A stretch of 64,000 bases of DNA from Parasphingopyxis algicola (GTDB lineage: Bacteria; Pseudomonadota; Alphaproteobacteria; Sphingomonadales; Sphingomonadaceae). A program made the position numbers and the translations under genes. The notes beneath the pieces are model-generated. The model did no database searches. It saw nothing but the letters and a program-made list of their open reading frames with translations, and was not told the origin of the DNA. Positions 44,742-53,849 of the stretch are shown here, in pieces (within the stretch, counting starts at the first letter, position 1; each line of letters opens with the position of its first letter). Location: positions 434,001-498,000 of the forward strand of contig NZ_CP051131.1 of the NCBI RefSeq assembly GCF_013378075.1, given 5' to 3'.

Positions 44742-46616
44742 TTAATCCGCGGCTTCCAGAGCCTCCGACGCTTCGGTCCAGCGCTCTTCCTGCTCGGCGA
44801 TCTTTTCGTCCAGCCGTGCGCGTTTCATCATCAGCTCGGTCATCGTCGCGCTGGCGAGATCGCCCTTTGCCTCGTCGGGTGCGAACATCGCCCGATCGAT
44901 CGCCGAGCGGTCCTTCTCCAGTTTCGCTATCAGCGTCTCGGCGGCCTTCGCCGCCTTGCGCAATTCCTGCGTCTGCCTGCGCGCCTCGGCGGCCTCCCGG
45001 CGCGCCTGTTTGGCGTTTTTCCGCGCGCCGCTCCTCGCCTCCGGCGGTGCCTCATTCTTGCCCAGCACCAGATCGGTATAATCGTCGATCGATCCGTCAT
45101 ATTCCGTCGCCGTGCCGTCCTCGATCAGGATCAGCCGGTCGGCGGTCAGCTCCAGCATGTGCCGGTCATGACTGACGATCACGACGGCACCTGCATAATC
45201 GGCCAACGCCTGGACCAACGCCTCGCGCGCATCGACATCCAGATGGTTGGTCGGTTCGTCGAGGATCAGGAGGTGCGGCGCGTCGCGGGTGATCAGGGCG
45301 AGCGCCAGTCGCGCCCGTTCGCCGCCCGACAGCTTGCGCACTTCGATCGTCGCCTTGTCGCCGGAAAAGCCGAACCGGCCCAGTTGGCCGCGTACGGCGC
45401 CGGGTTTCGCCTCGGGCATCGCGCGCGTAATATGGTCGAGCGGCGTATCGTCCCCGTCCAGTTCCTCGACCTGATACTGGGTGAAATAGCCGACCCGCGT
45501 CTTGCCATGGATTGCGATATCGCCGGCCATCGGGTCGAGCTGCCCTGCCAGCAGCCGGGCAAGCGTCGTCTTGCCGTTGCCGTTGCGGCCGAGAAAGGCG
45601 ATGCGGTCCTCCGGATCGATGCGCAGCGACAGCCGGGAGAGGACGGGCGTGTTTTCCGCATAACCCACCGCAGCGTCTTCGAGCACGATCATCGGCGGCT
45701 TCATCTCGCCGGGGCTCGGAAAACCGAAAATGAGGCTGGGATCCTCGACCGCGGCTTCGACGGGCGCCATCCTAGCCAGCGCCTTCATCCGGCTCTGCGC
45801 CTGTTTCGCGGCATGCGCCTTGGCGCGCCAGCGATCGACGAACGCCTGCAGTTTCTCGCGTTCGGCCAATTGTTTCGCCCGCACGCTCGCCGCCTGCGCC
45901 GCCTGCTCGGCGCTCTGTTTCTCGAACGCGTCATAGCCGCCCGGATAGAGTTTCGTCCGGCCGCTCTTCAGGTGCAGGATATGATCGACGACATTGTTGA
46001 GCAGATCGCGTTCATGGCTGATCACCAGCATCGTCCCGCGATAGTCGCGCAGGAAATTTTCGAGCCACAGCGTGGCTTCGAGATCGAGATGGTTCGAAGG
46101 CTCGTCGAGCATCAGCATGTCGGGCGCAACGAACAGCAAGGCGGCCAGCGCAACCCGCATCCGCCACCCGCCCGAAAAGCTCTCGAGCGGCTGCGCCTGC
46201 ATCTCTTCGTCAAAGCCGAGGCCGCTCAGGATGCGCGCCGCGCGGGCGGGCTCCGCATGGGCGTCCATCGCATTCAGCCGTTCATGGATGTCGCTGATCC
46301 GCTGCGGATCGGTCGTCGCCTCTGCCTCGGCCAACAGCTCCGCACGTTCGCTGTTGGCGGCGAGCACGGTTTCGAGCGGCGTTTCGTTTCCCGACGGCGC
46401 TTCCTGCGCCAGATAGCCGATCCGCATCTCCTTGGGCATGTCGATCGCGCCGTCATCGGCTTCGATCTGTCCCGTCAGCGCGCGCATCAGCGTCGACTTG
46501 CCCGCGCCATTGCGGCCGATCAGCCCGATCTTTCCGCCGGGCGGCAGCGCCGCCGTCGCGCCGTCGAGGATCACCGTGCCGCCGAGGCGCACCTTGAGAT
46601 TGCTGAAATTGATCAT
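44742..46616 (-). CDS. ABC-F family ATPase (Uup/YheS-like)
   Basis: 624 residues from ATG 46616; the frame extends upstream through palindromic repeat B, which is not coding. Soluble protein with two ABC ATPase domains and no membrane span. First domain: Walker A 'GRNGAGKST' near residue 35, signature 'FSGGWRMRVALAALL', Walker B 'LMLDEPSNHLD'. Second: 'GRNGNGKTTLARLL', 'LSGGERARLALALI', 'LILDEPTNHLD'. The linker between them is the helical ABC-F signature region ('AKAHAAKQAQSRMKALARM'), and the C-terminal 90 residues form a coiled coil as in Uup. Members act on ribosomes to relieve stalled translation; the exact substrate state is not predictable. Confidence 0.93.
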   Translation of the reverse strand: MINFSNLKVRLGGTVILDGATAALPPGGKIGLIGRNGAGKSTLMRALTGQIEADDGAIDMPKEMRIGYLAQEAPSGNETPLETVLAANSERAELLAEAEATTDPQRISDIHERLNAMDAHAEPARAARILSGLGFDEEMQAQPLESFSGGWRMRVALAALLFVAPDMLMLDEPSNHLDLEATLWLENFLRDYRGTMLVISHERDLLNNVVDHILHLKSGRTKLYPGGYDAFEKQSAEQAAQAASVRAKQLAEREKLQAFVDRWRAKAHAAKQAQSRMKALARMAPVEAAVEDPSLIFGFPSPGEMKPPMIVLEDAAVGYAENTPVLSRLSLRIDPEDRIAFLGRNGNGKTTLARLLAGQLDPMAGDIAIHGKTRVGYFTQYQVEELDGDDTPLDHITRAMPEAKPGAVRGQLGRFGFSGDKATIEVRKLSGGERARLALALITRDAPHLLILDEPTNHLDVDAREALVQALADYAGAVVIVSHDRHMLELTADRLILIEDGTATEYDGSIDDYTDLVLGKNEAPPEARSGARKNAKQARREAAEARRQTQELRKAAKAAETLIAKLEKDRSAIDRAMFAPDEAKGDLASATMTELMMKRARLDEKIAEQEERWTEASEALEAAD

Positions 46617-46717
46617 CGGGGCGCCGCCTATAGCGGAAATGGGACGAGAGGCCAGACCATTGGAGCCCATCGGGGGTAGGGGCGGCGTACTTTGCTTGAG
46701 GATAGTATCAGTAAGAA

Positions 46718-46789
46718 CCGTTAGTCCTGAGCCCGTCGAAGGACGCTTCACACCGGACAAACGGGCTTCGACAAGCTCAGCCCTAACGG
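46718..46789. repeat. Palindromic repeat family B, copy 3
   Basis: Near-perfect inverted repeat: CCGTTAGTCCTGAGCCCGTC (then GAAGG) opposite CTTCGACAAGCTCAGCCCTA (then ACGG). It lies upstream of the ABC-F gene start. Confidence 0.88.
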
Positions 46790-46811
46790 ATCAGGGCGGT
46801 CGGCATCCGCG

Positions 46812-48053
46812 CTAGGCCCGGCCGCCACCCACCACAAAACTCGCCACCGTCGTCGTGCTGCCGCCGATATTGAGCATGCCGAACGTGTCCGCGCCCTCGA
46901 CTTGATAGTCTCCGGCCTCGCCCGTCACCTGTTTCGCGCAGTCGAGCATCATGCGCACGCCGGTCGCGCCGACCGGATGGCCGAGGCCGATCAGGCCGCC
47001 GCTGGGGTTGATCGGATGCGCGCCGTCGATCGCGATCCCGCCATTCTCGATGATCTTCCAGCTTTCGCCGGGTTCGGTCAGGCCGAGATGGTCGATGGCC
47101 ATATATTCGGTGGTCGTGAAACAGTCATGGACCTCGATACCGTCGAGGTCCTTCGCCGAACCGATCCCCGCCCGGTCGAGCGCGTCGGAAACCGCCTTGC
47201 GGACATGCGGAAAGACATAGTCTTCGGCCTTGCTCGCCTCGATTTTGGGCTGATAGCCGATATGCGCGGTCGTGTGGCCCCAACCGTCGATGCGCGCCAG
47301 ATTGTCGGGCGTCTTGCCGTGCTTCTCGGCATATTCCCGCGCCTTCGTCTCGCCCGCGAGGAAGATCACGGCCCCGCCATCGGAAACCTGCCCGCAATCC
47401 TGCCGCCGGATGCGGCCGTCGATCACCGGGTTCGCCTCGTCATCCTCTTCGAAGCTCGCATTGCCGAATGTCCAGCCGCGGGTCTGCGAATTGGGATTGC
47501 GGCGGCCATTGGCGAAGTTGTTGCGGGCGATCTCGGCGAGATGCGCATGGCTAAGGCCGAACCTCCGCTCATATTCGTCGCCCAGTTCGGAGAAGATGTG
47601 CGGCCAGGGATATTTGACGCCCTCGCATTCCTTGCCGGAAAACATCGCCGGACCGCCGATATATTGCGCGGCCGTATCGCCCGGCACGTTGCGCATCATC
47701 TCGATCCCGAGGACGCACACGCAATCGTATCGCCCGGCCTCGATCTCGGCCATTGCGGAGAGGATCGCCATGCTGCCCGAGGCGCAGGCCGCTTCGTGGC
47801 GCTGGGCCGGCATGCCGGAAAAACGATCGTCGACCGCCGCGAAAAAGCCGCCGAGCTGGCCCTGGTTGCAGAACAGCTCGGCGGTGAAATTGCCGACATG
47901 GGCCGATTCTATCTCTTCGGGTTCGAGGCCGGTATCGTTGAGTCCACCCTCGAGCGTCGCCTTGAACATGGCGAACAGATCGTCGCCCTCGCGGTGCCAG
48001 TTCCGCGCGAAATCGGTCTGGTAACCGCCGAGAATGAATACAGGTGCGCTCAT
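46812..48053 (-). CDS. Thiolase, SCP2-type acetyl-CoA acetyltransferase
   Basis: 413 residues from ATG 48053, preceded by GGAGGACGGC. Cytoplasmic thiolase fold. The nucleophile is in 'HEAACASGSMAILSAM', the second motif is the SCP2-type 'VHDCFTTTEYMAIDHLG', and the catalytic histidine is in 'GGLIGLGHPVGATG'. This subclass acts in degradation of branched acyl-CoAs, steroids or isoprenoids, or as a non-decarboxylating Claisen enzyme. It is divergent from the nitronate monooxygenase gene across 129 bases. The substrate is not known. Confidence 0.9.
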   Translation of the reverse strand: MSAPVFILGGYQTDFARNWHREGDDLFAMFKATLEGGLNDTGLEPEEIESAHVGNFTAELFCNQGQLGGFFAAVDDRFSGMPAQRHEAACASGSMAILSAMAEIEAGRYDCVCVLGIEMMRNVPGDTAAQYIGGPAMFSGKECEGVKYPWPHIFSELGDEYERRFGLSHAHLAEIARNNFANGRRNPNSQTRGWTFGNASFEEDDEANPVIDGRIRRQDCGQVSDGGAVIFLAGETKAREYAEKHGKTPDNLARIDGWGHTTAHIGYQPKIEASKAEDYVFPHVRKAVSDALDRAGIGSAKDLDGIEVHDCFTTTEYMAIDHLGLTEPGESWKIIENGGIAIDGAHPINPSGGLIGLGHPVGATGVRMMLDCAKQVTGEAGDYQVEGADTFGMLNIGGSTTTVASFVVGGGRA

Positions 48054-48182
48054 GCCGTCCTCCACCGGGTAAGGCTTACGGATACGTAAGCTGGTTTCGT
48101 AATGCAAGTTTTGCTACCCGAATCGCCCCGCGTCGCGACCGGCCGGTTTCGGCGATCCATCCGAAGGCGAAAGAAAGCAATT

Positions 48183-49154
48183 ATGAGCGGCAATATCCGT
48201 ACCCCCGTTTCGAACTTGGCGAGCCGGATATCGCTGCCGGCGATCGTGGCGCCGATGTTTCTCGTCTCCGGGCCCGAACTGGTCAATGCCAGCCGCCGGG
48301 CGGGGACGATCGCCTCCTTTCCGTTTCCGAACGCGCGGACGACCGAGATACTCGATGATTGGCTGGGGCAGACCTGCCGGACGGAGGACGAGCAGGGCAG
48401 GGCGCTCGCCCCGATCGCCGCGAACATGATCACGCACAGCAGCTATGACCGGCTTGGCGACGAGCTCGAGCTGATCGCGAAGCACAAGCCCGATATCGTC
48501 ATCACCGCGCTCGGCGGGCCGCAGCCGGTGCTGCCGGTCGTGCACGACTATGGCGGGCTCGTGTTCGCCGATGTGAACAGCATCGATTATGCGCGCAAGG
48601 CGGCGAGCCTCGGCGTGGACGGGCTGGTGCTGATCTGTTCGGGTGCGGGCGGCCATACGGGCAAGATTTCGCCCTTCGCCTTTGTGACAGCGGTGCGCGA
48701 GTTTTTCGACGGCATCATCGTGCTGGGCGGCGGTATTGCGACGGGCGGGGCGATCCGCGCGGCCGAGATACTGGGCGCGGATTTCGCCTATATGGGCACC
48801 GGGTTCATCGCCGCCGAAGAGAGTCTGGCGACCGATGCATACCGGCAGATGGTCATCGATGCGACGTTCAAAGACCTCGTCGCGAGCAGCGCGTTCACCG
48901 GCGCGCGCGCCTATTATCTGCGCCAGAGCCTGGAAGCGGCGGGCTATGACGTCTCGCAGCTCGGCAAGAAGGACGGTCCCGACTTCGCTAAGTCGCAAAG
49001 CAGCATCAAGGCGTGGCGCGATCTCTGGTCGGCCGGGCACGGCGTCGGATCGGTTCATGCGGTGGAGCCGGCGGCGGACATCATCGGCCGGCTGCGTGAC
49101 GAATATGCCGCAGCCTGTGCCCAAGAGTCTGTTTATGCCACTAACTTGCATTGA
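48183..49154 (+). CDS. Nitronate monooxygenase / 2-nitropropane dioxygenase family protein
   Basis: 323 residues from ATG 48183 (the frame is open further upstream but overlaps the thiolase promoter region). FMN-binding TIM barrel: 'LPAIVAPMFLVSGPELVNAS', 'GVDGLVLICSGAGGHTGKIS' with the conserved histidine, 'GIIVLGGGIATGGAIRAAEI' and 'FAYMGTGFIAAEES' for phosphate binding. Oxidises nitronates in known members; many homologues in catabolic clusters have unknown substrates. It is followed by a TonB receptor gene 90 bases on. Confidence 0.9.
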   Translation: MSGNIRTPVSNLASRISLPAIVAPMFLVSGPELVNASRRAGTIASFPFPNARTTEILDDWLGQTCRTEDEQGRALAPIAANMITHSSYDRLGDELELIAKHKPDIVITALGGPQPVLPVVHDYGGLVFADVNSIDYARKAASLGVDGLVLICSGAGGHTGKISPFAFVTAVREFFDGIIVLGGGIATGGAIRAAEILGADFAYMGTGFIAAEESLATDAYRQMVIDATFKDLVASSAFTGARAYYLRQSLEAAGYDVSQLGKKDGPDFAKSQSSIKAWRDLWSAGHGVGSVHAVEPAADIIGRLRDEYAAACAQESVYATNLH

Positions 49155-49244
49155 CAGACCCACTATCGCCCGGTAGCTCTTGGGGCGAGATCGCGGAACA
49201 GGCCGAAAACGGCACAAAGGCGGTCTGTGCTTTGGGGAGGTTTT

Positions 49245-51581
49245 ATGCAGATTAAGGGCTCGGTATCGCTGGCAGCTATTGCCGCAACATTTCTCGGCGC
49301 AGCGCCGGCATGGTCGCAGACGCAACCCGCTGACACGGCGACGCAGGACCAGACGGCGCAGGCGGAGGATTATTCGCCGCTCGGCCAGATCGTCGTGACC
49401 GCGCAGCGCCGCGACACAGACCTGCAGACGACGTCTGTCGCGATCACCGCCTTTTCGGCCGACACGCTCGAGGATGAGCGCATCCTCAGCTTCGAGGATC
49501 TGGCGAGCCGCTCGACCTCGCTGTCCTTCACCGCGCTGTCGCCGCTCGACCAGGAATTCAATATCCGCGGCATCACCAACACCCGCCTCGATTCTCCCTC
49601 GGCCGACCAGTCGATCGGTATCTTCGTCGACGAAGTCTATGTCGGCCGCTCGGGCCTGTTCAATTTCGACCTCTTCGATATCGCCCGGGTCGAGGTCATT
49701 CGCGGGCCGCAGGGCGTGCTGCTCGGCCGCAACGTCGTGGGCGGAGCGATCAGCATCATCACCGCCGAACCCGAACAGACGCCGGGCGGATCCTTCACTT
49801 TCTCCTATGGCAATTTCGACGAAGTGCTCGCGCGCGGCCATGTGACGGGCGGGCTCTCGGACACCGTCTCGGCGCGGCTCTCCTTCCAGACCCGCAACCG
49901 CGACGGCTATAACCGGGATATCCTCCACGGCCGAGATCTCGACGATATCCAGTCGGTCCAGCTGCGCGGGCAGTTGCTCCACGAGGGCGCCGAAGGCTTC
50001 ACCGCCCGGCTGATCGTCGATTACACCAACGACCAGTCGAACGGCTTCCACAGCGTGGCGATCAACGCGCCCGACCCGACGACGCAGGGGCCTTGGAGCG
50101 CCGCGCGCGAGGCGGTGAGCGCTGCGCTCGGCCGGCCATTGCGCATCCGCGAAAGCCTGCCCGAACATCCGCTATACACGGGCGATGCGAACGAGACCCC
50201 GCAGGAACTCGATCGCGAGGCCTGGGGCATCACGCTGCAACTCTCCAAGGAGTTTGACGGCTTCGCGACGCTCGAAAGCGTCACCGGTTATCGCCATGGC
50301 GACGCCTTCAACCTGTACGACCAGACCGGGATCGGCCCCGATAACGGCTTCGGCGTGCTGACCCCGACCCTGTTCACCTTCCCGGTCAACGAGACCGAGG
50401 AAATCGATCAGTTCAGCCAGGAAATCCGGCTCGTTTCCGATCCCGTGCCGCAGGGCTTCGACTGGATCGTCGGCGCCTATTATCAGCGCGACGAAGTCGA
50501 CAAGTTCGACCGCTTCTGGGCCGAGGTGCCGCTGCCCGTGCTTGTCACGCTGTCGGGCGAATCCACCTGGGACAACAGCGCCGAAAACGAAACCTATGCC
50601 GTGTTCGGCCAGGTCGGCTACCGCTTCAACGATATGTGGCGGATCGTCGCGGGCGTCCGTTACACGCATGACAGCAAGAGCGGGACCGTAACCGGAACCG
50701 CCGTCGAGGGCGGCGACCAGTTCAATCCGACCGATACGGTTGCGCTGACCCCGCTCGCCGCGACCTTCAGCGAGGGGGAGAGTTTCACCGCATCCTATAG
50801 CGACAGCTGGAGCGAGGTGACGCCGCAGGCGACGATCGAGTTCACGCCGAACGACGATCTGTTCTTCTACGCGACCTATTCGACCGGCTTCAAAGGCGGC
50901 GGGTTCGAGGACGATCCGGCGAATGCGGTCGCGGCGCAGACGAGCTATGACCCGGAAACGGTGACGAGCTTCGAAGTCGGCGCCAAGATCGATTTTCTCG
51001 ATCGCCGGGCGCGGCTCAACATTGCAGCCTTCATCCTCGACTATCAGAATCTTCAGGTCACGCAGACCAATCAGGACTGTCTGTGCAACATCACCGATAA
51101 CGCGGCCGACGCCGAAATCCTGGGCGTCGAGTTCGAGGCGCAGTTCGCGGTCACCGACAATTTCATCCTGTTCGGCGGCGCAACCTTCCTCGAGACCGAG
51201 TATATCGATTTCGTCGACTCGCTGGGCCGCGATGCCTCGGGCAATTTCCTGCAACGGACGCCCGACTATCAGTTCAATATCGGCGGCGATCTCAGCGTCG
51301 ATATCGGCGACTGGGAGGATGCGCTGACCTTCCATGTCAACTATACGCATCGCGGCAAGATGTTCTGGGCGCCGGAAAATGTGAATTTCGAGGAGGACTA
51401 CGGTCTGCTCGACGGCCGCATCTCCTTCACCCCGAACAATGGCGACTGGGTCTTTTCCGTCTACGGCCGCAACATCACGAACGAGCTGTACCGGACCAAC
51501 ATCATCCCGTTTTTTGGGGACGAGGTCTCCCGGCTCGGCGCCCCGCGCACCTATGGCGCGGAACTCAGGGTCCGCTTCTAA
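49245..51581 (+). CDS. TonB-dependent outer-membrane receptor
   Basis: 778 residues from ATG 49245, which follows GGGGAGG. Signal peptide: residues 1-25 ('GSVSLAAIAATFLGAAPAWS'). A plug domain follows ('IVVTAQRRDTDLQTTSVAIT', 'FNIRGITNTR', 'VEVIRGPQGVLLGRNVVGGA'), then a 22-strand barrel ending 'GAELRVRF' with the terminal aromatic. The sphingomonad-type receptors of this subclass import hydrophobic organic compounds as well as siderophores. Position beside carotenoid oxygenase and CoA-ligase genes suggests uptake of the substrate degraded by the adjacent cluster. A strong terminator follows immediately. Confidence 0.95.
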   Translation: MQIKGSVSLAAIAATFLGAAPAWSQTQPADTATQDQTAQAEDYSPLGQIVVTAQRRDTDLQTTSVAITAFSADTLEDERILSFEDLASRSTSLSFTALSPLDQEFNIRGITNTRLDSPSADQSIGIFVDEVYVGRSGLFNFDLFDIARVEVIRGPQGVLLGRNVVGGAISIITAEPEQTPGGSFTFSYGNFDEVLARGHVTGGLSDTVSARLSFQTRNRDGYNRDILHGRDLDDIQSVQLRGQLLHEGAEGFTARLIVDYTNDQSNGFHSVAINAPDPTTQGPWSAAREAVSAALGRPLRIRESLPEHPLYTGDANETPQELDREAWGITLQLSKEFDGFATLESVTGYRHGDAFNLYDQTGIGPDNGFGVLTPTLFTFPVNETEEIDQFSQEIRLVSDPVPQGFDWIVGAYYQRDEVDKFDRFWAEVPLPVLVTLSGESTWDNSAENETYAVFGQVGYRFNDMWRIVAGVRYTHDSKSGTVTGTAVEGGDQFNPTDTVALTPLAATFSEGESFTASYSDSWSEVTPQATIEFTPNDDLFFYATYSTGFKGGGFEDDPANAVAAQTSYDPETVTSFEVGAKIDFLDRRARLNIAAFILDYQNLQVTQTNQDCLCNITDNAADAEILGVEFEAQFAVTDNFILFGGATFLETEYIDFVDSLGRDASGNFLQRTPDYQFNIGGDLSVDIGDWEDALTFHVNYTHRGKMFWAPENVNFEEDYGLLDGRISFTPNNGDWVFSVYGRNITNELYRTNIIPFFGDEVSRLGAPRTYGAELRVRF

Positions 51582-51599
51582 AGCGAATATCTCCAGACT

Positions 51600-51639
51600 G
51601 GGGCGTCGGTTTTTCGGATCCGGCGCCCCTCTTTTTTTT
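51600..51639 (+). terminator. Rho-independent terminator of the TonB receptor gene
   Basis: Stem GGGGCGTCGG / CCGGCGCCCC (one mismatch) with a 9-base loop, followed by TCTTTTTTTT, 19 bases after the stop codon. A clear intrinsic terminator. Confidence 0.9.
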
Positions 51640-51695
51640 GGCGTCGGAGGAGTGCCGAAGCAAATGCGCCGCACCGGGATCGCGTTGGACCAAAT

Positions 51696-51786
51696 CGTCA
51701 TTGCGAGGGCCGAAGGCCCGCGGCAATCCAGAGCCGCAAGCGCATCGCCTATTGCCCTGGATTGCTTCGCTACGCTCGCAATGACG
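51696..51786. repeat. Palindromic repeat family C, copy 3
   Basis: Inverted repeat with ends CGTCATTGCGAG and CTCGCAATGACG and inner arms GGCAATCCAGAG / CCTGGATTGC, in the convergent gap between the TonB receptor and the catabolic operon. Confidence 0.88.
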
Positions 51787-51852
51787 TGTGTTTCACTGTG
51801 CGGACATCACGACCGACGATAGCGCTCTTAGTCTCGCTCTGCCGGTATTTTC

Positions 51853-52380
51853 TTAGAAACGCTCGTAGCTGAAATCGGCCCGGCCTTTCTTGCCGAGCAC
51901 CATCTGCGGATGGTCCGGATCGAACAGGCCGAGGCACCAGGTCTCGGCGGCCGGCTCGTCGCGGTTCCAGTCGAGCGCGATCTTGCGGTGGGCGATCTTC
52001 CATTCGCCGTCGCGCTTTTCCATCCGGTCGACGATGCGGCCGCCGGTCAGCGTGTCCCAGGGTTCGCCATCCTTTTCGAACCGCGCGAAGGTGATCACAT
52101 AGGATTCGGCATAGGCGACGTCGCCGTCGAGATCGACATGGCTGTTGCAGACATAATGGCCCATCACGCCGGTCTTCTGCATCCGCGGTACGGCCTCGTC
52201 GATATAGGGATGGGCCGGGCCGCTATAGGTGCTGCCATGCTCCTCGATCGCGTCGTCCCAGTAGCAGGATTTGAGCAGCTCTCCGTCGGCCCGGTCGACG
52301 CCGCGCGCATAGCGCATGACGACGTCGCGGATATCCTGTTTGGCGATCACGGTTTCCATCGTGTTGGCATAGGTCGCCAC
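51853..52380 (-). CDS. SnoaL-like (NTF2-fold) protein
   Basis: About 175 residues; GTG 52380 follows GGGGAAATAGCC and lies right after the stop of the carotenoid oxygenase gene; ATG 52359 is an alternative. SnoaL_4-type NTF2 fold: 'QDIRDVVMRYARGVDRADGE' helix, 'HGSTYSGPAHPYIDEAVP', and the beta strands 'RIVDRMEKRDGEWKIAHRKI'. Relatives include steroid isomerases, dehydratase subunits and ring-hydroxylase small subunits, all acting on small hydrophobic molecules. It is the last gene of the minus-strand operon. Catalytic residues could not be assigned. Confidence 0.85.
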   Translation of the reverse strand: MATYANTMETVIAKQDIRDVVMRYARGVDRADGELLKSCYWDDAIEEHGSTYSGPAHPYIDEAVPRMQKTGVMGHYVCNSHVDLDGDVAYAESYVITFARFEKDGEPWDTLTGGRIVDRMEKRDGEWKIAHRKIALDWNRDEPAAETWCLGLFDPDHPQMVLGKKGRADFSYERF

Positions 52381-52382
52381 GG

Positions 52383-53849
52383 CTATTTCCCCTCGAATTC
52401 GCGGCTGTCGGCCCAGATCGCATGGGTGCCGCTGCTGATCCGATGGGGCAGGGCGATCCGGCAGACCGGGCCGGCCTCGATATCCTTCGCGTCGAACAGG
52501 ACGCATTCGGACCGGTCATTGGCCATGTCGATCGTGAAGCTGATGATATAGCCGTCATCCTCGTCCGTGCCGCCGACCCGCGGGACGAAGGCCGGCTCGC
52601 TCGCATATTGCTCGTCGGGAAAGTCGAACTTGGTCGATTCCCCGGTTTCGAAATCATGCTTGACGAGACCGTTGAATATAAACCAGCCGGGCTTGGTCGT
52701 CGTGCTGTAGAGATAGCGGGTTTTCTTGCCCTGGTAGTTCCGGTTGAAGCAGCCGAATTCGAGGATGCGGTCGTCGAGACGCTCTTCCACGGTTTCGCCG
52801 GTTTTCAGGTTGAACCGCCAGCGATGGAGTTTCGGCTTCATCGAATGCTCGTCGACATAGGCCATCAGCTGCGCATATTGCGGCGGCGCGCCTTCGAGCG
52901 GCTTGGGCTGCGGATCTTCCTGGAAATAGCCTTCGAGAACGATCTCGTCGCCGTCCTCATAGGCGTTCATCCAGTGAAGGACATAGGTGGGCTCCGCCTC
53001 GAACCAGCGGATATCCTCTTCGCTGCCATAGCGTGGGATGATCGCAAAGCGCGTTTTCATCTCGGGATGGAAGCGCGCGGCGTGATTGCCCTGCTCCAAT
53101 CCTTCCGGATCCCAGAAGAGCGGCAGATCGTTGAAGATCGAATAATTCTCGGTGAACGCCATGTCATGCGGCAGGCGTGGCCCGGGCAGCGGGATCGGGA
53201 CATAATGGGTGAGCTTGTTGTCCCGGTCGACGATGCCGTAATGCATGTACGGCGCTTTCTTGGAGTAATTGAAGAACAGCAGCTCGCCGGTCTCCAGATC
53301 GACCTTGGGATGCGCGGAAATGCCTTCGTCCGGACCCCAGTCCGCGATACCCCTGTCCTCGAGCGTCACCGGATCGAGCAGATAGGGCTCGCCGCACTGG
53401 TAAAAGGTCGAGACGACATGGCCGGCATGGATGACGACATCGGTCGAGGACGAGTCCTTGAGCGATCCCTGCGCGCCCCAGCCCGGCCGTTCGGACCGGC
53501 TCGGATGTTCGGCGATGCCGGCCCAGAGCGAGCGGCCGGCTTCCTGTTCGGCATGGAACCCTTTCGTGCGCACAAACCGGTTGTGATAGCTGGCCTTGCC
53601 ATCCGTGATGTGGATCGAATGCAGCATCCCGTCGCCGTCGAACGGATGATAGACGCCGATCGGCGTGTGGATCGGGTTCTCCGTGTTGCGGACATAGACG
53701 CCCGAAATATCCTTCGGAATCTCGCCGACCGATTCGAGATCGGTGGCGTCATATTCCTCGTAATTGGGCGTCCAGGCGCCGCCGACATAGGGGTGACCCT
53801 GGTCTTCGAGCGTCGGCTCGATCCGGTTGACGATTTTCGCTTCCATCAT
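52383..53849 (-). CDS. Carotenoid oxygenase / lignostilbene dioxygenase family protein
   Basis: 488 residues, full-length RPE65/CCD-type dioxygenase with the four iron histidines in 'ISAHPKVDLE', 'LPHDMAFTENYS', 'VLHWMNAYEDG' and 'SSGTHAIWAD'. The family signature 'FDGDGMLHSIHITDGKA' lies near residue 75. It cleaves a C=C bond of an apocarotenoid, stilbene or isoprenoid. It overlaps the upstream SDR gene by 4 bases (ATGA) and is followed 2 bases on by a SnoaL gene, so it is a core part of the catabolic operon. It is only distantly similar to the family member at 2281-3717. No signal peptide. Confidence 0.93.
   Translation of the reverse strand: MMEAKIVNRIEPTLEDQGHPYVGGAWTPNYEEYDATDLESVGEIPKDISGVYVRNTENPIHTPIGVYHPFDGDGMLHSIHITDGKASYHNRFVRTKGFHAEQEAGRSLWAGIAEHPSRSERPGWGAQGSLKDSSSTDVVIHAGHVVSTFYQCGEPYLLDPVTLEDRGIADWGPDEGISAHPKVDLETGELLFFNYSKKAPYMHYGIVDRDNKLTHYVPIPLPGPRLPHDMAFTENYSIFNDLPLFWDPEGLEQGNHAARFHPEMKTRFAIIPRYGSEEDIRWFEAEPTYVLHWMNAYEDGDEIVLEGYFQEDPQPKPLEGAPPQYAQLMAYVDEHSMKPKLHRWRFNLKTGETVEERLDDRILEFGCFNRNYQGKKTRYLYSTTTKPGWFIFNGLVKHDFETGESTKFDFPDEQYASEPAFVPRVGGTDEDDGYIISFTIDMANDRSECVLFDAKDIEAGPVCRIALPHRISSGTHAIWADSREFEGK

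Noticed and set aside
44742-46760. Longer start of the ABC-F gene at 46760
   Set aside because: The added residues come from palindromic repeat B; family members begin at the 'MINFSNL' position.
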